Part shown: positions 16,868-25,377 of the stretch, piece by piece | Layout of the letters: each line of letters begins with the position of its first letter | Numbering within the stretch: position 1 is the first letter of the stretch | Assembly: GCF_000281065.1 (NCBI RefSeq) | Contig: NZ_AKKK01000052.1 | Span: 1 to 48,177, forward strand | Reading direction: 5' to 3' | Length of the DNA: 48,177 bases | Source: Arthrobacter sp. M2012083 | Lineage (GTDB): Bacteria > Actinomycetota > Actinomycetes > Actinomycetales > Micrococcaceae | Program-made: the position numbers and the translations under genes | Notes under the pieces: generated by a model | The model's input: only the letters and a program-made list of their open reading frames with translations | Told to the model about the DNA's origin: nothing | Databases searched by the model: none

Positions 16868-17605
16868 ATGAATCCCCGCAGCGACGTCAAAGGTCCGCCG
16901 GAAACGGCAACGCAGGTTCCGCCGTCGCAAACGCTCTCCCGTGGAATCCGCGCGCTGGAAATTCTGGCCGCAGCTGAACGCCCCCTCAGCATTGCCGAAC
17001 TCACGGAGGCCCTCGGCGTGCACCGGTCCGTGGCCTATCGAATTTTGCGGACGCTGGAGGACCACTCGTTGCTGGTGCGTGACGACTCCGGCCGTGTGCA
17101 GCCGGGCCCCGGACTGTCGGTCCTGGCCCGCGGAGTCTCGCGGAACCTGCAAACGGCAGCACTACCCGAGCTCACCCAGTTGGCGAACACACTTCACATG
17201 ACTGCCTTCGTGGCGGTGTGGGACCACCAGGAATGCGTCAACCTGGTCACCGTTGAGCCTCGACACTCAGGTGCCGCCCTCGCCCAGCACCCGGGCAACC
17301 GCCACCCCATCGCCACCGGCGCTCCCGGGATCGCCATTCAATCAACCATGACGGAGGACCGCTGGCAGCAGGTGGGAGCAGGGAACCCCTACCGCGCCGA
17401 AGCGCACGAGGCCCGCCGCCTGGGCTACGCAACCAGCCACGACGAAGTCATCGCCGGACTGTCCTCCATCGCAGCCCCCATCCGGGTTCCGGGCGGCCGG
17501 CCGGCGGCGATCGCCGTCGTCTATATCCGACTGGACCAGGACGCCGACGCCGTGGGCAAGGCGCTGGCCGCAAGTGCAGCGCGGATCGAAAGCCAGCTCG
17601 CCTGA
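16868..17605 (+). CDS. IclR-family transcriptional regulator
   Basis: The protein has 245 residues. The N-terminal winged helix (SRGIRALEILAAAERPLSIAELTEALGVHRSVAYRILRTLEDHSLL) and the C-terminal ligand domain (ELTQLANTLHMTAFVAVWDHQECVNLVTVEP, PIATGAPGIAI, RLGYATSHDEVIAGLSSIAAPI) are standard for IclR. Such regulators usually control catabolism or uptake of small organic acids. It faces the MHS transporter, the obvious target. Confidence 0.9.
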   Translation: MNPRSDVKGPPETATQVPPSQTLSRGIRALEILAAAERPLSIAELTEALGVHRSVAYRILRTLEDHSLLVRDDSGRVQPGPGLSVLARGVSRNLQTAALPELTQLANTLHMTAFVAVWDHQECVNLVTVEPRHSGAALAQHPGNRHPIATGAPGIAIQSTMTEDRWQQVGAGNPYRAEAHEARRLGYATSHDEVIAGLSSIAAPIRVPGGRPAAIAVVYIRLDQDADAVGKALAASAARIESQLA

Positions 17606-17684
17606 AACCTTCCCGCGAAACCATTCCTTTCAGGTCAAGTGACGTGCCCCACAGCACAAGACCGCAGCCTGGGAATTGCGAATA

Positions 17685-17727
17685 CTCGAAAGAAGGACCG
17701 GACACACCGTCCGGTCCTTCTTTCGAG
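17685..17727. terminator. Perfect 19-bp hairpin between iclR-like and moaF genes
   Basis: CTCGAAAGAAGGACCGGAC (17685-17703) and its exact complement (17709-17727) flank a five-base loop. It lies 80 bases after the IclR stop and only 15 bases before ATG 17743 of moaF. It is probably the IclR-gene terminator, but since no promoter fits between it and moaF, it would also form the moaF mRNA leader and could act as an attenuator. Confidence 0.75.
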
Positions 17728-17742
17728 CACGAGAAGGAACCC

Positions 17743-18543
17743 ATGAGCCTGAATCTCCTTGATACCTCCAACTGGCTGCCGCTGGACGGCCTGGCCCCCG
17801 GCTTCGATGCCAACAAGGCCCCGACCGTGCAGGACCTGGCGGGACAACAATTTTGCCTCCGCGGGGACGGCGGCCCCATGACGTTCAGCTTCGACGACGA
17901 AGAAGTTCAGTGGGCCGCGGCCGGCAACGCCGGAACAGCCACCTATGAGGCCTTCTTGGTGGCAGAGGAACTGTACTACGCCCAATGGCAAAGCCTGCAG
18001 GATCCCCATCTCGCGATTTCACTGGTTTTGGACCTCGCACACGGCCGGGCTCTGTACATTGGCGGCACACTGGGTAGGGCCACTCCCTCCAGCGTCGCCG
18101 TCCACCACGATTTCCGCCCCGGGACGCTCGATGGATACAGCGCCACCGGGGCGGCTATATCGGAAAGCCGCGCACTTATCGGTCGCCGCGTCGAATGGGT
18201 GTACAGCGAATCCCACGCTTACGAACACATCTATCTCAGCCCCACCTGGTACACGTGGCAGTGCCTGGCGGGTCCGGAGCGCGGATTGGCGGACACGGAC
18301 TCCAACACTGTGTTCCAGGTCCGCCCCGGAATTTTCGTTTTCACCTGGCGCGAGAAAGTCATACCGTGCGGCTCCGTCACCATCGCCGACCATCGTGATC
18401 CCCACGCCATCAGGTCCCATGGCAGCCTCTTCGGCTGGGACGAGGCAGGCACGGAACCTGTGCACTTCACCTTCGGTGCACACGGCCGCCTGATCAGCAT
18501 CACCCAGCACAGCCCCGAACTGAACCCTGCCAGGGGCTTGTAG
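17743..18543 (+). CDS. moaF: MoaF family protein
   Basis: The protein has 266 residues and two lipocalin-like halves, matching MoaF N- and C-terminal domains. Family traits include LAGQQFCLRGDGGPMTFSF, SLVLDLAHGRALYIGGTLG, the linking LIGRRVEWVYSESHAYEHIYLS and FTWREKVIPCGSVTIADH. MoaF was named for a Klebsiella operon induced by monoamines and linked to arylsulfatase control; its biochemical activity is not established, and the molybdenum link in its name is doubtful. AAGGA precedes ATG 17743. The neighbouring APC permease and FeaR-like AraC regulator fit an amine-use role. Confidence 0.8.
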   Translation: MSLNLLDTSNWLPLDGLAPGFDANKAPTVQDLAGQQFCLRGDGGPMTFSFDDEEVQWAAAGNAGTATYEAFLVAEELYYAQWQSLQDPHLAISLVLDLAHGRALYIGGTLGRATPSSVAVHHDFRPGTLDGYSATGAAISESRALIGRRVEWVYSESHAYEHIYLSPTWYTWQCLAGPERGLADTDSNTVFQVRPGIFVFTWREKVIPCGSVTIADHRDPHAIRSHGSLFGWDEAGTEPVHFTFGAHGRLISITQHSPELNPARGL

Positions 18544-18553
18544 CCCAACGGCA

Positions 18554-18593
18554 GAAGCCCCGGCGAGCAGTTCACAACGCCCGCCGGGGCTTC
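18554..18593. terminator. Bidirectional hairpin terminator
   Basis: GAAGCCCCGGCG (18554-18565) pairs exactly with 18582-18593, between the convergent moaF and permease genes, and is followed by CTTT on the plus strand. Confidence 0.8.
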
Positions 18594-18611
18594 CTTTACG
18601 TGGCGAAGGTA

Positions 18612-20087
18612 TCAGTCATCTGCCCCGTGACCGATCCGGGCATAGAGGGCCGGCTGCGAGCGACGGAGGCGCAAGCCCCAGACGACCCCCACAACTCCCG
18701 GCAGGAGTACCAGCATCGGCAAGATCAGCGTGGCCGCTGTTGACTCGGCCTGCCCCAACAGGACATTGAAGTTGGCCGTGATGAGCACAAAGACAAGGGC
18801 AAGGAGCACGAATCCCAGACCGGGAGCGATGACCCTCACCCACAGGCTTGCCCCGTGCTGCTGCCGACGGAAGAAGCCGATCACAGCCACCGACACCACG
18901 GTCATGAGCAGCACCAGCCCCATGGCACCGCTGTTGGTCAGCCACGTGAACATGGTCAATACGGGATACAGTTCCCCGAGTTCGGAACCCGAACCTGCAA
19001 TGGCGAAGCCAAGCGTCACGACGACGGCGATCACCGTCTGCGCCAGCGAACCGGCGAAGGGTGCCCCACTTTCCGCCCGCACCCTGGCGAGCGCCGACGG
19101 CAGGACGCGCTCGCGGCCGAGCGAGAAGAAATAACGGGCTACGGCGTTGTGGAAACTGACGAGTGCGGCGAAGAGGCTGGTGACAAAGAGAATCTGGGCG
19201 ATGTCGCTGATCAGCACGCCACCGTGGGCGCCAAGGAAGGCGAAGATCATGTCCGGCCCGTTGGTGGTAGCTGCCTCGACGACGGCTGACGGTCCGGCCC
19301 CCACGGTCATGGCCCACGCGGAGACGGCATAGAAGACGGCGATGATTCCCACAGCGGCAAACGTTGCCCGTGCGACTGTTCGTTTGGGGTCCTTGGATTC
19401 TTCACCGTAGATAGCGGCTGACTCGAAGCCCATGAAGGCGGCGATGCCGAAGGAGAGTACAGCTCCGATGCCGGGAACGAACAAGCTTTCGGGGCTGAAA
19501 GTCACTGCGCTGATGCCTTCCGGAGCCACAGCCAGGCTGATGATGTCGTACACAATCACCACCAGGAATTCGAGGGCCACCAGGACACCAAGCACCTTGG
19601 CGGACAGGTCCACCCTGTTCACGCCCAGCCACCCCACAACTGCGATACACAGCAGCACGGGAATCCACCACGGAACACTGACGCCAAGCCGCGCGGACAG
19701 GAGCGATGAGACCGTAAAGCCGAACAACCCGTAGATGCCCACCTGCATCAGGTTGTAGGCCATGAGCGCTATCAGCGATGCGCCCACACCGGCCGGCCTT
19801 GAGATGCCCTGCGCTATGTAGGCGTAGAAGGCACCGGCGTTGGTGACGTAGCGGCTCATCGCCGCGTAGCCCACCGCGAACAGCGCCAGGATTCCACCGA
19901 GAACCAGAAAGGACAACGGCACACCGGTCACGCCGGTGACGGCGAAGGTGGTGGTCACGCCTCCGGCGAGCACTGTCAGCGGCGCCGAGGCCGCGATAAT
20001 CATGAAGGTCACTGCCGGTACGCCGAGCCGCCTTTTGGTACCGACTGTCCCGGCGGTCCTGCCTTTGACGGGGTTGTCCACGCTCAT
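18612..20087 (-). CDS. Amino acid or amine permease, APC superfamily
   Basis: The protein has 491 residues with about 12 membrane segments. The N-terminal AVTFMIIAASAPLTVLAGGVTTTF and the AFMGFESAAIYGEESKDPKRTVARAT segment are typical of APC-family amino acid or polyamine permeases. The start is ATG 20087, with AGGAG ahead of it; an open frame continues upstream but without family similarity. It is divergent from an AraC-type regulator related to FeaR, so an aromatic amine or amino acid substrate is plausible but inferred. Confidence 0.87.
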   Translation of the reverse strand: MSVDNPVKGRTAGTVGTKRRLGVPAVTFMIIAASAPLTVLAGGVTTTFAVTGVTGVPLSFLVLGGILALFAVGYAAMSRYVTNAGAFYAYIAQGISRPAGVGASLIALMAYNLMQVGIYGLFGFTVSSLLSARLGVSVPWWIPVLLCIAVVGWLGVNRVDLSAKVLGVLVALEFLVVIVYDIISLAVAPEGISAVTFSPESLFVPGIGAVLSFGIAAFMGFESAAIYGEESKDPKRTVARATFAAVGIIAVFYAVSAWAMTVGAGPSAVVEAATTNGPDMIFAFLGAHGGVLISDIAQILFVTSLFAALVSFHNAVARYFFSLGRERVLPSALARVRAESGAPFAGSLAQTVIAVVVTLGFAIAGSGSELGELYPVLTMFTWLTNSGAMGLVLLMTVVSVAVIGFFRRQQHGASLWVRVIAPGLGFVLLALVFVLITANFNVLLGQAESTAATLILPMLVLLPGVVGVVWGLRLRRSQPALYARIGHGADD

Positions 20088-20104
20088 AGTGTGCTCCTGC
20101 CTCG

Positions 20105-20128
20105 GTGCCGGGAGGAATTTCCCGGCAC
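20105..20128. promoter_or_regulatory. 24-bp dyad ahead of the APC permease
   Basis: GTGCCGGGA (20105-20113) and TCCCGGCAC (20120-20128) are exact inverted copies around a six-base spacer. The site starts 18 bases upstream of the permease ATG, just before its ribosome site, so it is either an operator or a hairpin in the 5-prime leader. Confidence 0.5.
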
Positions 20129-20322
20129 GGTGTCTGTCATTCCGCAATCTTGCACCGCAGGGACCGTGCGTGACTTGTCTCACACGGCAGGGTATTTGTC
20201 GCTGCACGCAAGCACGGCGGCACGTGGGCCCCGGTGTAGAATCGTGGGCAAGCTCACGTCCGCGTTATCGGCACTACAGCCCGGAAGCCAACGGCGCCCG
20301 CGGGCCATTGAAAGGGAGTTCG

Positions 20323-21297
20323 ATGACCGTCGCGGCTGATACGGGCCCCGCAACCGTGGAAACCATCGTGGCGGAGTCGTTCCAGGAGTGGAGCAAGGCA
20401 ATCTCCACCTCGTTCGTGCCTTTGTTGGCCACGGGGCCGCGGAGTTCTTCACTCCAAGGCGCAACCTTCCGCGGCATCATGCGAGCCCGGGTGCTGGGGC
20501 AGATCTCCGTAGTGGAGATTACTGCCGGACCCCATACCGTTCTGCGCACACCGGAGTTGATTGCCAAATCCACAGGGCGCTTCTTCAAACTCAGCATCCA
20601 ACTCGCTGGATCGGGTCGACTGGTTCAAGACGAACGCGAAGCCGTGTTGCGCCCCGGTGATCTCTCCATCTACGACACGTCCCGGCCGTATCAATTAACG
20701 TTCGACGACGACTTCCGAACCCTGGTGCTCATGTTCCCCCACGTCCTGCTGGACCTCCCGGCCGAAGCCATGGGCCATGTCACCGCCTTGCGGATTCCGG
20801 GCGATGAGGGCCTGGGCGAACTCATCAGCCCCTTCCTGGTGAAACTGGCCGATAACCTTGAAGCCCTCTCCGGCACCAATGGCCTCCGTTTGGTCCACAA
20901 CGCCTTGGACCTGGTGACCACACTCTTCAACGGTGAACTCGATCAGTTGATTGAGACGGGCCGGGATCCACACCTCCTGCTGCTGGGCCGGATCCACGAC
21001 TACATTGAGGCCAACCTCGGTGACCCGGAGTTGTCCCCCGGAACCATCGCGGCAGCCCACTACATCTCGACGCGGCACCTGCACGACCTCTTCCAGGAAA
21101 TCGGCACCACGGTGGCTTCCTCTATCCGGCAACGAAGACTCGAACGATGCCGCCGGGACCTCAAAGATCCGGTCCTTGCGGATCGACCGGTCACTGCCAT
21201 TGCAGCCCGGTGGGGGTTCACCGATGCCGCCCATTTCAGCCGCATCTTCCGTGCGGCGTTTGGGAACTCCCCTACCGGCTACCGCAACAGTCACTGA
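20323..21297 (+). CDS. AraC-family regulator (AraC_binding_2/FeaR-like)
   Basis: The protein has 324 residues. The N-terminal sensor half (FKLSIQLAGSGRLVQDEREAVLRPGDLSIYDTSRPYQLTF) is the type found in FeaR and other regulators of amine oxidation. The C-terminal half carries two helix-turn-helix motifs (LSPGTIAAAHYISTRHLHDLF and PVTAIAARWGFTDAAHFSRIFRAAFGNSPTGYR). AAGGGAG precedes ATG 20323. It faces the APC permease and probably controls it; moaF lies beyond the permease. Confidence 0.88.
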   Translation: MTVAADTGPATVETIVAESFQEWSKAISTSFVPLLATGPRSSSLQGATFRGIMRARVLGQISVVEITAGPHTVLRTPELIAKSTGRFFKLSIQLAGSGRLVQDEREAVLRPGDLSIYDTSRPYQLTFDDDFRTLVLMFPHVLLDLPAEAMGHVTALRIPGDEGLGELISPFLVKLADNLEALSGTNGLRLVHNALDLVTTLFNGELDQLIETGRDPHLLLLGRIHDYIEANLGDPELSPGTIAAAHYISTRHLHDLFQEIGTTVASSIRQRRLERCRRDLKDPVLADRPVTAIAARWGFTDAAHFSRIFRAAFGNSPTGYRNSH

Positions 21298-21339
21298 CGG
21301 CGCTCCGGGACCGAACCCGGCTGCCGCCGTCGAGCTTGG

Positions 21340-22950
21340 CTAAGCGGCCGCCGTCGGGGCGGCCCCCTGGTCCGTGAGGGCAGCCATTTCATCCAGCATG
21401 GTTCGGAGCAAGCGATCTTCCAATCCGGCGAAAGAGGGATCTCCCGCACGATTGACCAGTTCCCCGGGATCCACGCGGTGATCGTAGAGTTCGGCAATAT
21501 CCGTGCCGAAGTACCGGGTCAGCCTGCCCTCAGCTGTGATCAGGCTTCGCATGCGGACCGGTCCCGGCAATCCCGCCAAGCCAAACGGTTGTTCTTCCTC
21601 CACCAACAGTGCGTCCCGATGGTGGTCGGTATCTCCTTGCAGCAAAGGCACAAGTGACTGGCCTTGGATTCCCCGATACCCTTTGGAGCCAGTGAGCTCA
21701 AGGAGCGTCGGGGCCACGTCCGCGCTGGAAACCAAGGCCCCGGTGCGACGCGGCGGGCTGCCGGGAAGGTGCACCAGCAAAGGAACATTGGTTACCGCCC
21801 GATAGTGGACAAAGTGCTTAAGCATGAGCCCGTGGTCCCCAAAGAGGTCTCCATGGTCGCTGGTAAACACCACAATGGTGTCCTCCGCCAGTCCTTGCCG
21901 ATCCAACTCGTCCAGGATCCGGCCAATGTGCTCGTCCATCATCGTGATCAGGCCGTATTGGGCGGCAGCGGCAAACCTGTACTGTTCCTCCGTTGCCGCC
22001 CACGTCATGGTCGGGTCTGCGTTTGGCTCACCACGGTGTTCCATCATCTCCCTCACATGGGCCGGCGAGGCCGAGTGGTCCTGCTCAAAGCCGAGCGGGA
22101 GTGGCACGTCGCCGGGATCGTAGAGGTCCGAATAGCCCGCGGGCGGCGAGAACGGATGATGGGGGTCCGGGAAGGACACGAACATGAAGAACGGCTGGTC
22201 ATGGCCGGCAGCATCCTTCAGGTGCTCGATTGCTTTCTCGCTTACATAGCTGGTGGGGTGCACCTCAGCGGGAATAGCCGTCTGGTACACCTGGTCCCAC
22301 CCGCCGTACTTGCTGGACGAATTTACCGGGCCTCCCAGCGATTCCGGGTCAATGCCCCGTTCGCGCGCCCAGTGCACATAATGGCCACCGGGACGGTCCC
22401 CGTGGCCGATAACGAGGTCCACGTGCTGGTAGCCGTAGTAGTCGGAGGGGAGGGCAATAAAACGGTCATCATGCGCGTCGCGGTTCTCCCATTGATCCCA
22501 CCCTGGGGCAAAATCCTGGCGGCGGGCGTCGCCTACCTCTGTGTCCAGCAGCAGGGGGTCAGTGGCCCGTATCTCTTCGGCCTGGTGCGGCTCAAACTCC
22601 CACCCCATGTTTTGGTGGTGCAGCTTTCCCACACCCACGGTGCGGTAGCCGCCCGCTCCCAAGGACCCGGGAACGGTCTGGGTCAGCGGATCAAGGGTGA
22701 TGCCATTGCAACGCGTCCCGTGCGCAGAAGGCCACCTGCCGGTCATCAGGCTGGCGCGATTGGGCATGCACGTGGGGTTGGCCACTGTCGCATTCTCGAA
22801 AACAATGCTCTTGGCCGCAAGCGCGTCCAGGTTTGGCGTCTTGACAGTGGCATTGCCGCCGAAACCCAGATGGTCGGCCCGGAGCTGGTCGGCGATGATG
22901 AACAGCACGTTGGGCCGGCGGTTCGCGGCCACCCTGCGCCGCCCCATCAT
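21340..22950 (-). CDS. Sulfatase-family hydrolase (formylglycine type)
   Basis: The protein has 536 residues of the alkaline phosphatase/sulfatase superfamily. The predicted formylglycine is C61 in TCMPNRASLMTGR, a CxPxR box with Asn where most sulfatases have Ser. Metal ligands lie in IIADQLRADHLG (D21) and FTSDHGDLFGDHG; HPxF-like sequence PDPHHPFSPP is also typical. No signal peptide is present, so it should act in the cytoplasm. Choline-sulfatase, aryl sulfatase or phosphonate monoesterase activity are all possible. Its ATG overlaps the ABC ATPase stop (ATGA), placing it last in the ABC operon. Confidence 0.85.
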   Translation of the reverse strand: MMGRRRVAANRRPNVLFIIADQLRADHLGFGGNATVKTPNLDALAAKSIVFENATVANPTCMPNRASLMTGRWPSAHGTRCNGITLDPLTQTVPGSLGAGGYRTVGVGKLHHQNMGWEFEPHQAEEIRATDPLLLDTEVGDARRQDFAPGWDQWENRDAHDDRFIALPSDYYGYQHVDLVIGHGDRPGGHYVHWARERGIDPESLGGPVNSSSKYGGWDQVYQTAIPAEVHPTSYVSEKAIEHLKDAAGHDQPFFMFVSFPDPHHPFSPPAGYSDLYDPGDVPLPLGFEQDHSASPAHVREMMEHRGEPNADPTMTWAATEEQYRFAAAAQYGLITMMDEHIGRILDELDRQGLAEDTIVVFTSDHGDLFGDHGLMLKHFVHYRAVTNVPLLVHLPGSPPRRTGALVSSADVAPTLLELTGSKGYRGIQGQSLVPLLQGDTDHHRDALLVEEEQPFGLAGLPGPVRMRSLITAEGRLTRYFGTDIAELYDHRVDPGELVNRAGDPSFAGLEDRLLRTMLDEMAALTDQGAAPTAAA

Positions 22951-23801
22951 GCGGGCCTCTTGATAAGGGACAGCACTTCGGTGCGTTGCCTGGCGAAGTC
23001 CGGCAACGAACGTGTGCTGATTTGATCACGCGGAGCCGGTAGGTCCACGTCCACTACCCTGAGGACGCGGGCAGGCCTTGAACCAAGGACCACCACGCGA
23101 TCTGCAAGGTAGACGGCTTCGTCGATGTCGTGCGTCACCACCAAAATGGTCATGTTGAAGTCCTTCCGGATCTTCAAGCACAGGTCCTCCAGGTCAAACC
23201 GGGTCTGCGCGTCCACGGAGGCGAACGGCTCGTCCATGATGAGGATCTCCGGCCGGTACGCCAGCGCCCGGGCGATCGCCACGCGCTGCTGCATTCCGCC
23301 GGACAACTGCCAGGGATATTGGTTGTCGGCATGGGACAGGCCGACGGCGGACAGGGCACTATCGCAGCGTTCCTTCAGTTCCGCCGCGGGCAACTTGAGG
23401 TGCCGCAAAGGAAGGATCAGGTTCTTTCGGACTGTGAGCCACGGCATCAGGGAGCGGTTGTAGTCCTGGAAGACCAGGGCCATTTCGGGAGGAGGGCCGC
23501 TGATGGTTCGTCCGTCAATGGCTGCCCGTCCGCTGCTGGCCGGATGAAGCCCGGCCAAGCATTTCAGGAGTGTCGTCTTGCCAACACCTGAAGGGCCTAC
23601 GATGCAGACAACTTCGCCGGCATCGACGGTGAAGGTGAGGTCTTCAATAACTGTGCGTGATTTTTCGCCGCTGCCATAGGTTTTGGCAAGATGCGCCACG
23701 TCCAGCCGCGGAGTGGTCGCACTGATGCGGGTTTCTGGTTGCTGTGCCATGGTGGACTTTCTGTTTCGGATGGGAAGAGCCGGGGCCTGCCGGGCGCTCA
23801 T
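22947..23801 (-). CDS. ABC transporter ATP-binding protein (SsuB/TauB-like)
   Basis: The ABC domain is complete: Walker A GPSGVGKTTLLK, Q-loop VFQDYNRSLMPWLTV, signature LSGGMQQRVAIARAL, Walker B ILIMDEPFAS and H-loop VTHDIDEAVYLADRV. The FQDYNRSLMPW segment is typical of the nitrate/sulfonate/taurine group. ATG 23801 overlaps the stop of the permease gene as ATGA and gives 284 residues; ATG 23750 (267 residues) is also possible, since neither has a clear ribosome site. It powers uptake through the two permeases encoded upstream. Confidence 0.9.
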   Translation of the reverse strand: MSARQAPALPIRNRKSTMAQQPETRISATTPRLDVAHLAKTYGSGEKSRTVIEDLTFTVDAGEVVCIVGPSGVGKTTLLKCLAGLHPASSGRAAIDGRTISGPPPEMALVFQDYNRSLMPWLTVRKNLILPLRHLKLPAAELKERCDSALSAVGLSHADNQYPWQLSGGMQQRVAIARALAYRPEILIMDEPFASVDAQTRFDLEDLCLKIRKDFNMTILVVTHDIDEAVYLADRVVVLGSRPARVLRVVDVDLPAPRDQISTRSLPDFARQRTEVLSLIKRPA

Positions 23802-24577
23802 GCTGCACGCGCCATGCGACGGGACCCGATGTACCAAGACAAAACCTTGTGCTTAAGCAGGCTGAACAGGATGTTGACCAGGAATCCAATGACACCCAGG
23901 AGCAGGATCCCGGCCCACATGTCAGCGGTCATGAAACTCTGCTGCGCAAGCAAGGTCATGGCTCCGATGCCCTGCGAACTACCCAGCATCTCGCTCGCGA
24001 TCATCACAATGAAGGCCACCTGGAGGCTCACCTGCAGTCCGGAAAAGATGTGGGGCATCGCCGCCGGCAGCAAGACATTGAGCACCCGTTCCTTTCGGCT
24101 GAGCCGGTACACCCGGGCGACGTCCATGAGGTCGTTGCTGACCCCGCGGATGCCGTCCACCGTGGCGATCATTGTCGGAAACAATGCCGCCAGGGCAATG
24201 CTGGTCACCCGCATCCCGGTTCCGAAGCCGATGAGGGAGATAAAGATCGGAACCAAAGCCACCGGAGGGATACCACGGAGGAAATGGATCAACGGATCGA
24301 TCATCCACCGGACCGGAGGAACCAAGGCCGTGACGAAGCCGAGGGCGACACCGGCCACTCCTGCGATGGCGAAGCCCAGGAACAGGTTTCCCAAGCTAAG
24401 AAGGACATCGGACTGGAAGTGGTCAAACAGCCACAGCTCCTGGAAACGCACAATGATGGTTTCCAACGGCGGGAAGAAGGGATCGCTGGAGTTCGCGGAA
24501 AGAAGCCACCACGCCGCCAACAGCAGCACAGGTGTGCCACCACCGATCACCCAGTTTCGTATTTTGACGTTTCTCAT
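23798..24577 (-). CDS. ABC transporter permease (SsuC/TauC-like), second copy
   Basis: The protein has 259 residues, with about six membrane segments and the EAA loop (DVARVYRLSRKERVLNVLLPAAMPHIFSGLQVSLQVAFIVMIASEMLGSSQGIG) of sulfonate/nitrate-type permeases. Its ATG overlaps the preceding permease stop (TGATG). Having two different permease genes suggests a heterodimeric channel. Confidence 0.9.
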   Translation of the reverse strand: MRNVKIRNWVIGGGTPVLLLAAWWLLSANSSDPFFPPLETIIVRFQELWLFDHFQSDVLLSLGNLFLGFAIAGVAGVALGFVTALVPPVRWMIDPLIHFLRGIPPVALVPIFISLIGFGTGMRVTSIALAALFPTMIATVDGIRGVSNDLMDVARVYRLSRKERVLNVLLPAAMPHIFSGLQVSLQVAFIVMIASEMLGSSQGIGAMTLLAQQSFMTADMWAGILLLGVIGFLVNILFSLLKHKVLSWYIGSRRMARAA

Positions 24578-25350
24578 CAGGGCACCACTTCCCGGTAGGA
24601 CTCATGCCAGTGCAGAACCCGGCGCTCGGCCAGCCGGGTAGCACCTTGGAACAACAGACCCAGGACACCGAGGACAATCACCAGTCCGTAAAGACTGGCG
24701 TAGTCGCCCGCCGCTTGTGCCTGGTAAATGCTTTGGCCCAGGCCCGGGCCGCCACCAAGGAGTCCTGCCACGACCGTGACTACCAAGGCGGCAGGAGCTG
24801 CCACCCGCATCGCAGTACCGATGTACGGCATGGCGCTGGGCAGGACCACCCTGGCCAGAATCTCTCCCTCACCCATGCCATAGGAGCGGGCTGTATCCCG
24901 CGCTACGGGATCGGTGCCCTGAACACCGTCCACGGTCTGCATGACGATGGGGAGCAAGCACCCGAACACCACCAGGAAAAGGGACATCTCTGCAGTGGGA
25001 CCCAGGACCAATACCGCGAGGGGAAGTATGACGATCGGCGGGACCGGCTTCAGGAATTCCAGCACTGCCAAGGTGGCGTAACGGACGGGTTCGAAGCTGC
25101 CAACGAGCAATCCGATGGCCACTCCAGCCAAGGCCGCTACAGCCAACGCGAGCAACGCGATTCCAAGGGTGGCGCCCAAGGCCGACCAGAACATGCCCGT
25201 CCCAAGAATGCTTGCGAGTGTGGTGAACACCATTGTGGCTGGCGGGAGCGCGTTTCCTGCCACGTTGGCCGCCGCCAGGACCTGCCAGATGGCAAGGGCT
25301 CCGGCGATGCCCAAGGCGCTGAACGCATAGGGGCGGATGGATGCTTTCAT
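24577..25350 (-). CDS. ABC transporter permease (SsuC/TauC-like), first copy
   Basis: The protein has 257 residues with about six membrane segments and an EAA loop (DTARSYGMGEGEILARVVLPSAMPYIGTAMRVAAPAALVVTVVAGLLGG). The sequence LEFLKPVPPIVILPLAVLVLG matches the conserved permease segment (FLRxIPPxALxPL) seen in the partner gene. It follows the binding-protein gene by 27 bases in the same operon. Confidence 0.9.
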   Translation of the reverse strand: MKASIRPYAFSALGIAGALAIWQVLAAANVAGNALPPATMVFTTLASILGTGMFWSALGATLGIALLALAVAALAGVAIGLLVGSFEPVRYATLAVLEFLKPVPPIVILPLAVLVLGPTAEMSLFLVVFGCLLPIVMQTVDGVQGTDPVARDTARSYGMGEGEILARVVLPSAMPYIGTAMRVAAPAALVVTVVAGLLGGGPGLGQSIYQAQAAGDYASLYGLVIVLGVLGLLFQGATRLAERRVLHWHESYREVVP

Positions 25351-25377
25351 GACGAATCTCCCATGTCGCTTTACGGC

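Noticed and set aside
21664..23025. Open frame of 453 codons on the plus strand opposite the sulfatase gene
   Set aside because: No recognisable domain; the sulfatase frame carries all family motifs.
22947..23750. Shorter ATPase start at ATG 23750
   Set aside because: Not excluded, but the ATGA overlap at 23801 fits the coupling seen at other gene joints in the same operon.
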